Counted from the first letter of the stretch, positions 12,448 through 24,819 are shown. The stretch: 64,000 bases of DNA from Corynespora cassiicola (GCA_022059125.1 JAEUWY010000023.1:2294001-2358000), one strand, 5' to 3'. The notes: generated by a model from the letters alone, not told the origin. Numbers and translations are program-made.

Positions 12448-13823
12448 TCACGGCTTGGGCAGCTGGTTCTCCGGCTTCTTAAGCTGGGACAGGATCTTGC
12501 TCTGCGTCTGCGGCGGGGGGTTGTAGACAATCTTCCTGGTCTTGATCGGGGCCCACTTGTACCTGTCCAGCGAGTTAGCATATGTTATCCCACAAAGCTT
12601 GGCGCAAATCATCTTCTCACCTCTTGACCCATACGGAGATGGCGAACAGCACACTGCTGACGGCAAGGACCTTCCAGCCCATCTTCTTGCGGTCATCCAT
12701 CTCAGGCTCAGCGGACCAGTTGAGGAACTCAACAACGTCCTTTGCCATCTGCGAAGTCGAGGCCGGGGTTCCATCGTCGTACTCAACCAAATCGTCGTAC
12801 AGAACACGGGCCATGGCGATACCGGTACCGGGGAAGTAGGGGTTGAAGTTGAGGCCATCCGGGACGGCAGCACCCGCAGGGGGCTCCTCGGGGTAACCAG
12901 TCAACAAGCTGAAGATGTAGTTGCAGCCACCGTGGCGGGCCTTGACCATGAGCGATAGATCCGGGGGCAGGGCACCGTTGTTCGCGGCACGGGCAGCCTC
13001 GTCGTTCTTGTAAGGCGAGGGGAGGTAGTCGGAGAGCTTTCCGGGGCGCTTCTCGATGTCGCCCTGGTCGTTGGGCTCGGTGTCGTACTCGTTCTCCTCG
13101 GCGAGGGCCTTGGCCTCATCGACGGTCATGATGTTACCGACAAGGGCGCGGTAGGGGATACGGGAGAGGGAGTGGCAGGATGCGCAAACCTCCTGGTAGA
13201 CCTGGAAACCACGGCGAAGGCTACACGGACAATTTAGACGGAGCCGGAAAATAGTGTCACAGGGCGGTTACTTACGCCTGGTGGTCGAACGTCTTGGACC
13301 ACTTCTCGTGCTCCCAAGGGTACTGAGTGGGGTGGAGACTGCAATGCCACTATGTTAGTCCCATGATGCTGCTACTGCCAATTCCTTCAAGCGAAATATT
13401 CCTTCGGCCCTCATCATCCCATTGTCCCTCCCGGGGGGCGTCACTCACCCTTCCTCAGCGGGCGTCGCGGCATCGACGTTTCGGCCATACAGGTGGTAGT
13501 ACCAGGCAACGGATCCGACGGCGAAGATGGTGGCACCGGTGGGGAGCGCGTTCGTCTTCCAGGACGAAGCAGCTTCCTCGGCTGTTGAGCTGGACGTCGA
13601 GGCGGAGCGCTGTAGGATCCAAATCGTCAGCAATCATATCAATTGAGGCAGCACAGCTCCATTGAGCAGACGGGAGCTCCGAGATGGAGGCGGGCGAGCT
13701 CGCGGGCGGTGTGGGCTGGATGTTGGATGGATGGCGCAGGCGTACCGAAGGAGTCTTGCTGGCGGCGTTGCGGGCGGCGGCGCCGGCAGAGCGCGCCGTA
13801 CGCAGAGCGGATCGAGCCAACAT
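12448..13823 (-). CDS. CYT1: Cytochrome c1, complex III heme protein
   Basis: Five exons (13823-13746, 13609-13449, 13338-13276, 13220-12621, 12562-12448) give 338 residues. It passes electrons from the Rieske protein to cytochrome c in the mitochondrial inner membrane. The N-terminus ([18 protein letters not shown]) is a matrix-targeting sequence followed by a hydrophobic sorting segment ([15 protein letters not shown]), the usual bipartite presequence. The c-type heme site is CASCH, just before [13 protein letters not shown]. The conserved [15 protein letters not shown] and [18 protein letters not shown] segments follow. The single C-terminal anchor is [20 protein letters not shown], then a basic tail. 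The length matches fungal cytochrome c1. Introns cluster in the first third, as is common for fungal respiratory genes. Confidence 0.97.
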
Positions 13824-14417
13824 GGTGCTGTGAAGGTGGCTCGAAGCCTACGAGGAGGGGAGAGTGTCAATGGCGGTGTTGGCGGTGGTGATGGTGGTGC
13901 AGGCCGGGCTAGAGGGAAGGAGCGCTCTCGCAAGAACTTGAGCTTTTCTTGGCACTTTTAGTAACCCCCAAATTAGACGCCCATGATTGGCTGCCCGGCA
14001 CGAGCCAGCAACCACATGAGCTTCATGATGTGATGGATTTTCGGCGGGGACAGCTCACTTGCGTATCCACCAAGGCTTTCATCGTCGGAAATGCATTTTC
14101 AACGCGCTGATTTAGTCTCAGGATTCCTCAGGCCTTGTGCGCACGCACAGGACCTTGTTCGGAGCTCTTTTCCGCACCCCGTAGTCACCCGATGTGAGAT
14201 CACGATAACCGATTGCAGGCAGAATTGGATGTATCTTTGTTCCTATCCCAACCCAATGATCCCTGCTCGCTACAACAAAGCCAAATTATAATCCCAGCAA
14301 GCAATGAAGATGGCAATTCTACCATAACGCTAAACTCTCGAAGTAAAGGTACATGTATTAGAGTGAAAAATATGAACGATATCGAGCGCAACCAAAGGTT
14401 CACGGCGGCCCTTGTCT
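13824..14417. other. Intergenic between MFS 3' end and CYT1 promoter
   Basis: About 0.6 kb. No gene seen. The part near 13824-13960 should be the CYT1 promoter and leader. Confidence 0.5.
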
Positions 14418-16461
14418 TTACCAAAACTTGGCCCGGTCGTAGACCCTCACAATAGGATTGGCGACGGCGTCTGCCATGCCGAAGAATATGTTGTGCCTGT
14501 AAAAGAAGCTTCTGTTCCTCTTCCCAAGAATGTCTACAAGATATTAGCCTCGTCAAAAACACTCTTCGGCGGAGTGAGTACTTACACATAGGAACGGTAA
14601 GTACGCAAATCGCCACCTGAACGCTGGAAATCGCCCTGAACACCTCCCAGGTATTTCCTCCAGCGATCCAGTCGAAACCTTTGAAGGTGAGACCAAAGGA
14701 AAAGATGTTCTTGAAGACCAGGAGACATGTGAAGCCTTCGACCGACATGTCACCTATCAAAATGTTAGCAAGTTTGTACTTTTATGTAGCCATATGCCGG
14801 AAAAGGTATGGTGGAAGAAGAAACTCACGGTGGGCATCAACAATATACAACGCACTGGCCACGGCCCCTTGAACCATCCCAACGACCACCAGCCCAAAGA
14901 AGAAGACCGGCCAGAACCAGCCAAACCTGCTCACATTTGCAGCAGTATATCCAAATCCATAGAGGCCGGCGCATCCGAATAGCAGCTGCGGAAGGACGAG
15001 AATCATTCGGAACTCGGGCTCGTAAATACCACGGTTCCATCGTGTCATGACCTTCGCTGACCAGTCCGACAGCAGACCAGATAGGGCGAAGCCGATCAGG
15101 GCACCGATGAAGGCACCCGTGTACATGTAACCGGTCTCGCGCTCGCCGAACCACAGAGGAGGTCCCAGCATGATAGCAGCCAAAACAACTCCGATCATGA
15201 CGGTCCATCCAATCAAAGCACCTTGAATGAGACATGCCTGTCTAGCCGTTAGAAGAGAGCAAAAGGTACTAGCCAATAGTACATACCCAAAACATGCCCG
15301 GATGGAGGAACAGTGAGAAGGGTCTGAGGAGCAGGTTCAGATACCGCTCATCTGTTTTGCGGCCATTGAATGGCATTAGGCTCTGCGCCCATGTGGCCTT
15401 GGGTGGTGGGTGGGTAGCCCCCGAATTGGTAAGTGTTTGGGCGTCATCATTGTTGGAATGGTCCTTTCCATGAACACTAGCATTGCCATCCCTCTCCACC
15501 TCGCCAGAGTTGTTCGGGGAGTGTGCACTCTTTAGTTCTCGCTCCTGAGGCTGACTGATGAGGTTCCCCATAGTGTCGATATCAAACTTGGAATCTCTCT
15601 TGTAGGCCGTCTCGGGGCAGAAGAATATAATAAGAGGCAGCGACGCCGCTGTGAAGATGGCCACAAAGTAGAAGGTCCAGGTATAATTCATCTCATCGGC
15701 AATCACCCCCACAATCACTGGGGTGAGAAAGGCACCTCCAAATAGCGAAAGGTTGCTGACTGCCATCCTGATGCCGCGCTCGTGTACATGGTACAAATCA
15801 CCGACGGACGCATTGACGAGTGCCTCAAACGGAGCCAGGCCGACTCCTTGAAAGATCCTCGCCCACAGCAGGCTGGTATAGTTGCCCCCATTGGCGCCGC
15901 CCCATGCGGCGCTGAATATCACGACGATGGTGCCGAGCAGGTAGCAATGCCTCTTCCCCCAGATACGGGCCGAAGGTACGAACAAGAAGCCGGCGAACCC
16001 GACACCGAGGAGGTGATAGCCAGTCAAGAGAGCCATGTCTGTAAAGGTTCGCGTAAAGTATGCGGCGAGCGTCACCGTGTCAGCCGCAAGGAGCGGGCTA
16101 AGCGTCGTCGCAATGACACTGACAAAGGACAGTATGAAGATGATGAAGTCGCGCTGCCATAGCGGCCAGTTCTGCACCAAGATTAGGATGCGAGCGTGTA
16201 TACACAAGGCTGAGGGGCGCGTACGAGGGGGTCATTAGGGTCATCCGAGGGCTGGGGGACGAGCAGGATGGTGCCCGTCTTGTCGTACTTGAGGTTGGCA
16301 TCGCGCGCCACGGCCTCTACTTCGTGTCTCCGCTCCTCATCCGCGAGCACTCGAGCTGTCCCTGCAATGCTGTCAGTTGGCGGAACGCGGTCGGAAGTGT
16401 GCGGGTCCGAGGTACCTGGGACGTGCTCTAGTTTGTGGTCTTCGAGGACACCGAGCCCCAT
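14418..16461 (-). CDS. Major facilitator superfamily transporter (DHA1/Hol1-like)
   Basis: Five exons (16461-16225, 16171-15287, 15237-14829, 14753-14586, 14533-14418) give 604 residues. A hydrophilic N-terminus leads into NWPLWQRDFIIFILSFVSV (helix 1), the first of about 12 predicted membrane helices. The loop after helix 2 ends in SARIWGKRHCYLLG, the position of the MFS signature. Helix 4 reads LLWARIFQGVGLAPFEALV. A long charged central loop (ERELKSAHSPNNSGEVERDG) splits the two six-helix halves. The last exon ends in VRVYDRAKFW. The layout resembles the fungal Hol1 group of proton antiporters; the substrate cannot be read from sequence. It lies tail-to-head upstream of CYT1 without overlap. 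Confidence 0.88.
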
Positions 16462-17178
16462 TGTGCTGAATGCGCATCAGACGACGCAGACGGATGGTGT
16501 GGTTTTTGGTGGCGAGGAGTCTGTCGGTCACATATTGCGTAGATAAAGACGGCGAGGCATGTCCGTCCGGACTCTTGTGCGCTGGACAGTGCGGTGCGAT
16601 GGGATGCGAAGTCCAGAGCCATGTGGAAGGTGCGGAGCGCCAGATGATCGCCGAACTGCGCCCCGCCAATCAGGTGACAGGGGGTCGAGGGCCTCCAAAC
16701 GGCTGGCATGGGCGGTTGCATAAAAAACTGCCGAGCGTCTGTCTAATATTCGTCCGCCGGCGAATTGGCGGGCACAGACGATGTTGTGAGTTTGCGGTCA
16801 AACTATTGGGGTGTTATACACGTCACTTGGTGTTTCGTTCTTGGAAGGTCCCAGTCTTTTTTCCCTGCCCCTACCCACCCCCAGGTTCTACAGCCTGCTC
16901 TAACCGGGGGTTCCACAACCTTGTCCAGACCTCTTGCTCCGTCACATCAAGGAACTTGCCGCTTGGCTCCTGAAATCACGATGTGCTCGGCATCTGGTAC
17001 CGTGTTGAACCAGGGGGGCATCATCAGCAACTGCTGGGAAAATCGGCCCATAGTGAGCCCATTGGGTATTTGACCACTAGAACATTCCAGTACTCGTACG
17101 CTAGCATACAATCTGAGCCCAACAAAACGCTTCAAGCTTTATGCCATGCTCGTCGTAACATTCGTTAGTTCTGCCTCC
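16462..17178. other. Intergenic upstream of the MFS gene
   Basis: About 0.7 kb between two minus-strand genes. No supported gene. It should contain the MFS promoter and the 3' flank of the oxygenase gene. Confidence 0.5.
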
Positions 17179-18353
17179 TTACACATACGGCTTCTTTCCC
17201 TGCCCTTCCTTGTCGCCATCCAAATGGGTCCTTCGATCAATGTCTAGCCTCTGTTGAAAATACTGACCAACTCCAAACTCCTCGTACGCCTGGCCCTCCT
17301 TTCTAAACTGCTTCAGCACACTGACCCTGGCATCCTCATTGGGGCTGAAGAAGAACGGCATCGAATAGCGCTCCTCGCCCGTCATGTTCCTCACCCGGTG
17401 AACGGTGCTCTGCCACGTCCCCCCAGTCACAAGCTTGAGGAAGTCGGCAATGTTGACGACGAACGAGTTCTTCTCGGGCTCAGCGGGGACCCAGATGCCA
17501 TTTCCATTCAGCACCTCGAGCGCCGGCTTCTTGGTGATTGACTGACAGACCAGAGTGAACCAGCAAAAGTCCGTGTGAGCCCCGATCCCCACGTCAGTTT
17601 CCGCTTCCTGGGGTGGATAGTGCACAGCGCGGACGTTGGTCATGGGATGAGTGGTGATGGAATCGAATGCATCCTCTGGTAAGTCCAACGCCAGCGCAAA
17701 GATGGAAAGCATGCGTTTCGAAAATTCGTACATGGCGTTATAATATCGGTAGATTGCGGGACGGAAGAATAGGGCCGAAGAATGGGTGGGCCACTGGTTG
17801 CGCGGCTCTGCGGTAAGAGGTGTTATGGGGCGGTTTTGCTCGGGATCCGTTGCATCTTCGCCCATGAGGAAGCCCTCTTTGAGGTCTGGAAGTACAGGTC
17901 AGCCCTGCCGTGTATTTTGGTGGTGAATCTGCAACACCATGCAGCAGAGTGACAGCCGAATGACGTACCACCTCTCGTACTCGGATCCAGCTTCCCTTCC
18001 AAAAATGCCTCGTACCCTCTGAACTTCTCCGTCTTTTGGTTGTGGCATTCCATCTTGACCTCGATGGGCAGATCAAAGTACTTCTTCACGGCCGCAAACG
18101 TATCGTCCAGGAGCCCCTCGTCGACGCCATGGTTCACTGCGTAGAAGAAGCCTACGTCCCGACACGCGGCGCCGACCTCTGCTGCCAGCTCTTTCCGGTC
18201 CTCCAGCTTGGTCGAATAGATGCGGCGCATATCAATCTTGGGCAGCGCATCGAAAGTCTGCTTTGCAGCCTTGCCCGTGAGCACCCGCCGGCGGCCCGGA
18301 ATCCCTCCATCATGATAGTGCACAAAAGTTTCGGTCTCTGTGGTTGTTGCCAT
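17179..18353 (-). CDS. 2-oxoglutarate/Fe(II) dioxygenase, isopenicillin N synthase-like
   Basis: Two exons (18353-17969 and 17885-17179, intron 83 bp) give 363 residues. The N-terminal non-haem dioxygenase domain (LPKIDMRRIY, ACRDVGFFYAVNHGV) is followed by the jelly-roll 2OG-Fe(II) domain. The iron ligands are the His and Asp of GAHTDFCWFTLVCQ and the His of TVHRVRN; the oxoglutarate-binding Arg-x-Ser is in ERYSMPFFF. These are the hallmarks of soluble plant/fungal oxygenases that hydroxylate or cyclise small molecules. The substrate is unknown. The neighbouring MFS transporter is on the same strand, but no synthase or cluster regulator is nearby, so a secondary-metabolite cluster is not supported. 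Confidence 0.92.
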
Positions 18354-20094
18354 GGCAAGTCAAAGAAGAAGAAAAAGTCTCAAAGTCGAGAATGGAAAGT
18401 CTGGTATTGGTGGGCGGGATGTCGAGCCAATTTAAGAAGGTAGGTATGCACAGCCGGGCTACGTCAAGCCAGCTCTTGGGCCCTTCCAGATAAGTGTCCA
18501 CAGACGCGCAAACCCCAAGGAGATCTTTCAGGCACGTCTTCAGGGCGATTCGTAACCAATGGGGTCTAGACACGTTGGGTCGTACATGTTCGCATATAAG
18601 GGAAACCCAGCCATGTGCGCCGTATGAGCAAGATATCGACGGACGAAGGCGCAATTTGCCGCATCTTGCCGCGGCGAAGTCTCCTTGGAGGAGTGGAGAT
18701 GAGCTAACCTCGGAGGTTGACGCTCCGCGTGGAGTAAGAGATCGTCTTGCGAACCGCTGGTCTGACTGCGGCGAGAGCGGGCGTTCCGCCGGGGAGGATA
18801 CTGCGATGTGGGTGGTTGGGACTGCAGAGCGAGGAGAAACACCAACTACTGCTGCACCAAAAGCTGGTCTGCGGGTTCGACTTTAGGAAAGGCACGCCCT
18901 CATGATCACCGGTGTTTCCAAAACAACAATTTGTCAGTTGGAGCATATACCTACCGGTGACTATTACCGAGTACATGTGATGGGGGGACGGAGTAAAGCG
19001 CGCAGAGCAACGCAACCCAGCACAGACAGTATGGCCCACGTGCAAATTAACTTTGGTATCCAGGAACTGCATACCGACTCGGCGATAGTGTCATCCAAGG
19101 GCAAGAAAAAATTTCTCATCCCTCCAGGTCCCGCCTGTGAAGCTGAGCGCGACGAGAGCGCAATTCTGGCCGACAAACCTCCCATGGTACCATCGCGAGA
19201 CCCCACCACCCCCACCACCCCTGCCTTCATCATGCCCTCGACTTCCGGCACCGGATGCCCTGTTTGCCATGTCCCACCTCCGAGTATTTTCGGCGCTTAA
19301 AATCGATGAATGCATGTACACACCGCCCCCGGACCTCCGAAACCCATCATTCGACTACTCTCACCGCATGCTTTAGCTAGCTATGTCAGCCGGCTGGCTG
19401 GCGCCCCGCGTCATGCACCCCGGATCACCATGCCGTAGATGGCTCCCTCTCGGACATATGCGCGACCAGTAGAGAGATTGGTGTGAATAATGTCCAACGT
19501 TTGTGACATCGGGATGCCGTGTTGGTTATAGTGGTGGGCATGATGTGCATGAGGTGCGTATCTTGTCCGCATCGAACCATTGCGCTGGAAGGGCATTCCA
19601 TCATAGTGGAGTGAGAATGGAATGCCATCAGAGACAAGTTACTAATCATGATGAGACCTCGATGCGGCTAGTAACTTAGCAAGTTCGACGCAGGGTAGCT
19701 AGTGACTCTGTGCCAGCGCCTGGCCTTGGTATACAGATGGCCCAAAGGTCTGGCCAGACGATGGAATAGGTGGGACCTCCAGAGGCTAGTTTTCCTATTC
19801 GGGCCATAGGGTGTTCAGAAAGTCGACGACGCACAGCACAAAAGCAGGGCAATTCGCAGTGCCATGGAAAAAAGAATATCATTATTGTCCGGTCCTTATT
19901 AAGTCTTGAGCAGCCTTCAGGGGCGCTTCACCTGCTTATGGATATATGAAACTTTTTTGGGGCCTCCCAACTCCGTTGCCCGGCCCAAGTCAAGATCACA
20001 AGACTATGCCCTGGGGATATCATAAACTGACTCGTGAATAAAAGAAAAACAGCATCCATCGTCCAAACACCGTTCGATCAAAGTAAAAAGAGGT
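18354..20094. other. Long gene-free stretch
   Basis: About 1.7 kb. Open frames are short and overlap in several registers; none shows a domain, signal peptide or exon chain. The left part should hold the oxygenase promoter and the right end the 3' flank of the DUF3602 gene. Confidence 0.5.
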
Positions 20095-20633
20095 TTACTT
20101 CTTGCTGCCCAGCTTGTGGAGGAGATCCTTGCCCTTGTCGAGCAGACCCTTGTTGCTGGCGCCAGCTCCCTCTGGCTTGAGTTCTGGGCTCTTGCTTCCT
20201 CGAGCCGCATGCTCCTCATCAGCTTCGACGATGTTGGCTCCACCACGACCGAAGTGGTGGGGGCGTTCGCTCTCGCGGATTCGAGGCGCATCGACGTCCT
20301 GGGCAGCGCGAGCAAGCTCGGGATGGTTGGGGTCGTTCTTGGCCATGTTTCCCGAGCCACCACGGCCGGTGGTGTAGTGATCGCCCTTGAGGGTAGGGGT
20401 CACCAAGTCGGCAGGCTGGAGGTGCGCGTTGGGATCATCTTTGGCAATGTTTCCTTTTGCAAGTCAGCGACCTAGTGCGAGAGGCTGGCGGAATGGCGGC
20501 GATCGCAATACGTCCACCACGTCCCGTCTTGGAGCGTAGGGGAACAGCTATGCGCAGCGGCCGAAGGAGAAGGCGTACCGGCGCCACCACGTCCGTGGGA
20601 AGCAAGACGATCCTGGGAGGGTCGGGGAGACAT
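20095..20633 (-). CDS. DUF3602 protein with GRGG repeats (Par32-like)
   Basis: Two exons (20633-20579 and 20453-20095, intron 125 bp) give 137 residues. Three copies of the family repeat are present: SHGRGGAGNIAKDD, TTGRGGSGNMAKND and HFGRGGANIVEAD; the first is split by the intron, which restores the frame exactly. The tail is Lys-rich (LLDKGKDLLHKLGSKK). DUF3602 includes yeast Par32, which lowers ammonium permease activity under TOR control. In filamentous fungi the family is small, abundant and mostly uncharacterised, so only the family is claimed. The protein lacks membrane segments and is probably disordered. Confidence 0.88.
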
Positions 20634-21639
20634 GATGTTTGAGTGTGTTGTGCTTATGGGAAGAAGAGAGATTTAGGGTCTAGGTTGGGAAACACTAGAG
20701 GGAGGTGAGAGGAAGGAGTGGCAGGCGGCAGCGGGAGGGGAAAGGCAGTTATGTATGCGGAGGCGGAGGGGTGGTGAGACAAGCAAATTGACAAAGACAC
20801 GAGAGAGATGACGCGAGCAAAGCAAGGAAGCTTTATACAACGCTTGGCCGCCGCTGCGCTCAGCCGTCAAACGACAGCCTCGGTGGCAGGGAGGATGCGC
20901 GCGACGAGGAATCATCTTTTCCTGAGGGCCAGCGTGACCAGCGGCGGAGCGTCGATTCGCGTCTGGGTCTCTGGGCAAACGCGCCGGCGGTGCAAGCCTC
21001 CGCTGACAGATTTTTCGATGGCTCGTTTGCCTTGGTTCGACCGCACTTTGGCATGCTGGGCCTGGTGCTGCTTGCGGGCATGCGAATTGCCATTAGCTAA
21101 TTGACTGTGCGGCGGGGTCGTGACCTGCGCGGCGGCCTGTTGATCCAGCGCACGCCATTGTCGGGCGCGCGTGCTGCTGCTGCTGCATGACAATTCGCGA
21201 TCGGTGTTGCGTGCTCCTCTGCGAGGCCGTCACCGGGCTCCCGTCTCTGTGCGGGCAGGATGGAGCCGTGGTTATGTACTGCAGTCGAGAGGGTGTTGTC
21301 CGAAGAAGCAAACACGCAGTGACTAAGCCCAATGACATGCAGGTACCATCCCGTGTCGCCGTGTGGGGTAGCGGCCGGCCCCATCAGCAGTGGGCCTCCA
21401 TCGCCTTTTGCATCTCATCCGCTGCCGCTTCCCGACTAGCAACCGTCGTTAGTCGTTGTAGTCGGGGCAGACTCGCACCAGCCTCGTCGAAGGATTGCGT
21501 GATGAAAAAACTTCTGGTCGTGAACTGGCGGGATATGGGGCCGACATGGCCCCAAACCTGCCTGAACGTGCAAGGTGCATGGCAATGGGCTGTGCCACGC
21601 TCCATGGGCTTTATTGGGTCACCGCCTAGGAGATCCTAC
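20634..21639. other. Gene-free stretch between DUF3602 gene and kinase relic
   Basis: About 1 kb. The right part may contain a further eroded portion of the kinase relic, but no motif was recognised before about 21640. The left part should be the DUF3602 promoter. Confidence 0.45.
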
Positions 21640-22676
21640 ACTTGCTGGGCTGAGGCTGAGCCGCTCGACAGGTACAAGCCCGGTGGATATCAGCCGGTAC
21701 ACCTGGGAGGCCAGCTAGGCGAGGGCAGGTATGAGGTCATCCACAAGTGCATACCATACTGCGGGAGCTGGACAATGGCCAGCCTTCGTCCTGCTTGGTG
21801 CGGCATTTGAATGACTTTCAGATCTGTGGTCCAAATGGACAACATGTCTGCATCGTGATGGAGATATTAGGGCAGAACATCCAGGACTAACTATATCGAA
21901 TTGCGAGAGCCGAAAGGCAAAAGACATCTCTGCACTAGACCATCTCCATTCTCGTAAAGTAGGACATGGAGGTCGATTTGTTATCTGAGAAATACACCTG
22001 TTCGTGAGACTGAAACGCTGTCAGACGCACATACTAGGAACATCGTCTTAAGAGATACTGGATGGGGGCATGTTCCCAGAAATGAGCTCCTGACCCGTCT
22101 CGGCCATCCTAGAGCAGCAGCAGTCATTTGCGACGATAGCCTTGCGCATGAACCCAGAGTCTCCAAACACCCAGTCGAGCCTGCATCCTTGCGACGCTCA
22201 GCCTCCGCGCTCAAAGTCTTAAGCATCTGGCTCATCAATTTCCGCGAGGCCTTCACGCAGGTCGATAGGCCCGGAACCCTGTGCACGCCACTGTTACTCC
22301 GCGTGCCAGAGGTTTTATTCGACGACAATTTGGACTGCAGGATGCACAATCTTCGAACTCTTAACAGGACAGCCGCCTTTCGATGCGACGATGATCACCA
22401 AAGATATCTTGATCAAGGAAACAATGCAAGAAATCGGGGCGCTGCCTGATTGCTGGGCAGAAAAGTGGCAGCCGGAAGAGCAAGGCGAGGAAGGCGAGGA
22501 AGAAGATGATAACTACACATTGGAGGAATGGATGGAGGCATTGCATTTCGACGAGGGAAGAAGTCCCGAATTTACTCGGGAGGAGTTGGCGTCCTGGGCG
22601 ACGATCTTGAGTATGATGATGATGAGATTTGAGCCGGATGAGCAGCATCGGCTGCTCGCGTGCTAGACGAGTTGCG
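21640..22676 (+). pseudogene. SRPK-like protein kinase relic, frameshifted and partly deleted
   Basis: Kinase fragments occur in the right order but in different frames. First, frame 1: EPLDRYKPGGYQPVHLG then GRYEVIHK, the SRPK-type entry to the N-lobe. The glycine loop and VAIK lysine region are missing. Next, frame 3: ILRELDNG and FQICGPNGQHVCIVMEILG, the hinge region, then a stop. Then, frame 1: INFREAF where kinases have DFG-EAF, followed by CTPLLLRVPEVLFDD (the APE region). Finally, frame 2: WTAGCTIFELLTGQPPFDA, AEKWQPEEQ and YTLEEWMEALHFDE through RFEPDEQ. No catalytic HRD/HGD loop is left. With the catalytic Lys region and loop gone, this cannot be an active kinase. A 91-codon open frame at 22391-22666 survives by chance. 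Confidence 0.72.
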
Positions 22677-23453
22677 CCGAATGGGCGCCTAGGTAAGCAG
22701 TTACCCAAGACATTTGGTCGGAGCAAAGACTGTTCAGGCCATCGCATTCACACTTCCCAGGATTGCCAATTTTTTTTGGTTCGGTCATTGACCAATAATG
22801 GAATTCGAAAATGCTTAGTGCCCTTCCCGGAGCTGGTATCGTGCGAGGTAATAACTAGACAAAAAAAATTATCGTACAACCCAGCCTCTGCACTAGATAC
22901 CTGAGAACGTGAAGTCTAAATGATGCCAAGCCGGTACAACCGTCACAAGATAAAACATGATAGGAAATAAAGAAACAGAAACCAGTGCGCCGTCTAAACC
23001 ATGAAAGGGGGGGGTGTCCTTCTGCCATCACCCATAACCCGTGTGTCGTATCCTACAAATCCCGTGTGTTCAAGCGTTCCGATAGGATCATTCCAAGTAC
23101 AATTAGGAAATAAGAACGCCTGCGCTATGCTGTGTAATGGTAGAATCCGCCAATCGAAATGAAGTCTAATGCGGAGGAAATGACAAGCGAGAATCGGGAT
23201 CATAGAAGATGTGTCTGTCGGAGGCTGACTGCGAAGCGTCTGACGTGATAGTGATCGGCACTGCTGGGCGTTGGTTGACAGGAGCTCATGCCAATCGGGC
23301 AGACGATGGCGACATGCAGGAGGTGCATTGATGTGTTGGATGTCGAGTCGGCCAGTGCTGGTGAAGTTGCACCAAGAAGCTTTGTGGTTGTCAGACGGGC
23401 TCAAACAAGAGACGCCCTTGTGATTTCGTACCTGTACGCTGTCGCAGCGGACA
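22677..23453. other. Gene-free stretch
   Basis: About 0.8 kb. A 180-codon minus-strand frame overlaps its right end but has no domain and conflicts with the small ORF at 23454-23576. Nothing else is recognised. Confidence 0.45.
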
Positions 23454-23576
23454 TTAGCCACCGTCTCGTGGCTGAGGACCGAGCATGGTGATTCCGGGTT
23501 GTGGTGCACCGCCGTCACGTGGCTGAGGCTCGCCAAAGGGGAAGAAGACGAGTTGCATGAATTGCATGTTCTTCAT
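23454..23576 (-). CDS. Possible small gene, 40-residue peptide with repeated PQPRDGG
   Basis: An unspliced 41-codon frame starts at an ATG in good fungal context (CACAATG) after a pyrimidine-rich leader. The peptide begins MKNMQFMQLVFFPFG and contains PQPRDGG twice, the second copy at its end. TATA-like elements lie upstream (near 23737-23745 and 23680-23687). I do not recognise the family. It resembles the small ORF at 24820-24997 in size, strand, promoter layout and the RDGG element. It may be a real short gene, the first exon of a longer one, or chance; without transcript data the call is weak. Confidence 0.3.
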   Translation of the reverse strand: MKNMQFMQLVFFPFGEPQPRDGGAPQPGITMLGPQPRDGG

Positions 23577-24819
23577 TGTGAGGGCGGGATGGAGGGGGAG
23601 TTGAGAATATATTTGACTTCAATGATGTTCAGGGTGTCAGATACTGTTGAGTGTGGCTGGATGTGCTGCGGTGGCTCTTGTATATGTAGGCGGATCGCAA
23701 GGTTGTTTGATCTGGATGGACGAGTGCACTCAGCGTCTTATAAAACTCCCCCCATCCGTTCTAAGCCCCGAAGGCGGCCGACACGAGAGTGCCTTAGTTC
23801 ACCCACCAGTATCCAGGTGAACAGGCGGTTGGTGCCTACCCAGGTGCCTGAAAGAAGGCCATGGCGGGCGGTGACGGCTTGCGGCCGACCGGTGGTGAAT
23901 TGGAAGCACCGCCACGGGCAAATGAAGCGGCCGGCGAGCGACGGCAAGGAAGAGCTGGAGGCATTACTGGCAGGCAGATGCTTCTAGCGCGGTTCTGGAA
24001 CGCGTCGGGTTTGGTGGATGTGCAGGCGAGGCGTCGTGACTGGGCCGGGACTGGGTGGTGAGTGGACCATGACTGGCCATGACTGAAGTGGGAGAGGGTG
24101 CAAAACACGCCTTGGAGACAGCCCGCCCGCAGACCAGAGCAGCCCGTACGAAGGATGACTCTTGCGGAGGGTGGCTAAGCCCGACCGAGAGCAAATGCCT
24201 GGGCCAGTAGTGCTGGAGCCTGCCGGAAGCGGTCGTCGTTGCCTGAGAAAGCGGGTGGTGGTGACTGGAGCACAGCCGCAGTGGCTTTGGCCGGCGGCCG
24301 GGCAAGGCACTCTTCTGAGGCCGCAGGAGACGCAGCGGGTCACGCCCTGGGATCAACAGCTGCGAGGATAAGAGGCGAGAGGTCCTCCAAACTGTGCGTC
24401 GTCTTGCTCGTCTGTGACTCCTCTGGTTGACCGGATACGGGCGCAGCGCGCGCCCTTTGGACGGGTTTGTTCTTGCACAGTGGTTTTGCAGTGCTGCGCC
24501 TCCCGAGGTCCGCACCCGAGGCTTTATCGATAGCCCAACCAGCTCGCACCGCTGACTTGGGCACGCCAGGGTCGCTCGGCGCTGCGCTCTGCGACGTCCA
24601 GCCAAGACGAACACCGGGCGACGGGGCTGCCTCCCTGGCCATCGGGCAAGGCACGCCGACGACACGACGACACTTCCAGGGAAATGCCAAACGCCGCCCC
24701 CAAGACAGCATCATGCCGGATTCCGCAATTTGGAAAAAGGAAAAAAACGCAATGCAACCGATTCGTGACTTGGCATCTCGAGCGTGCTGGTGGTGGGAAG
24801 GGTGGTGTGGCATCTCCGA
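23577..24819. other. Gene-free stretch between two possible small genes
   Basis: About 1.2 kb. It holds the presumed promoter of the small ORF at 23454-23576. Longer overlapping frames (for example 23499-23987 plus, 23964-24665 minus) lack domains and look like GC-driven chance frames. Confidence 0.45.
23737..23745 (-). promoter_or_regulatory. TATA-like element upstream of small ORF
   Basis: On the minus strand the sequence reads TTTTATAAG about 160 bases before the ATG at 23576. A second candidate, TATACAAG, lies nearer at about 23680-23687. Confidence 0.35.

Noticed and set aside
14418..18353. Secondary-metabolite cluster (MFS plus 2OG oxygenase)
   Set aside because: No backbone synthase, regulator or further tailoring enzyme; the neighbour is the housekeeping gene CYT1.
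22391..22666. Stand-alone 91-residue protein
   Set aside because: It is the C-lobe fragment of a protein kinase and continues a degraded upstream kinase in other frames.
22994..23536. 180-codon minus-strand frame
   Set aside because: No domain, overlaps the small ORF in another frame, composition not gene-like.
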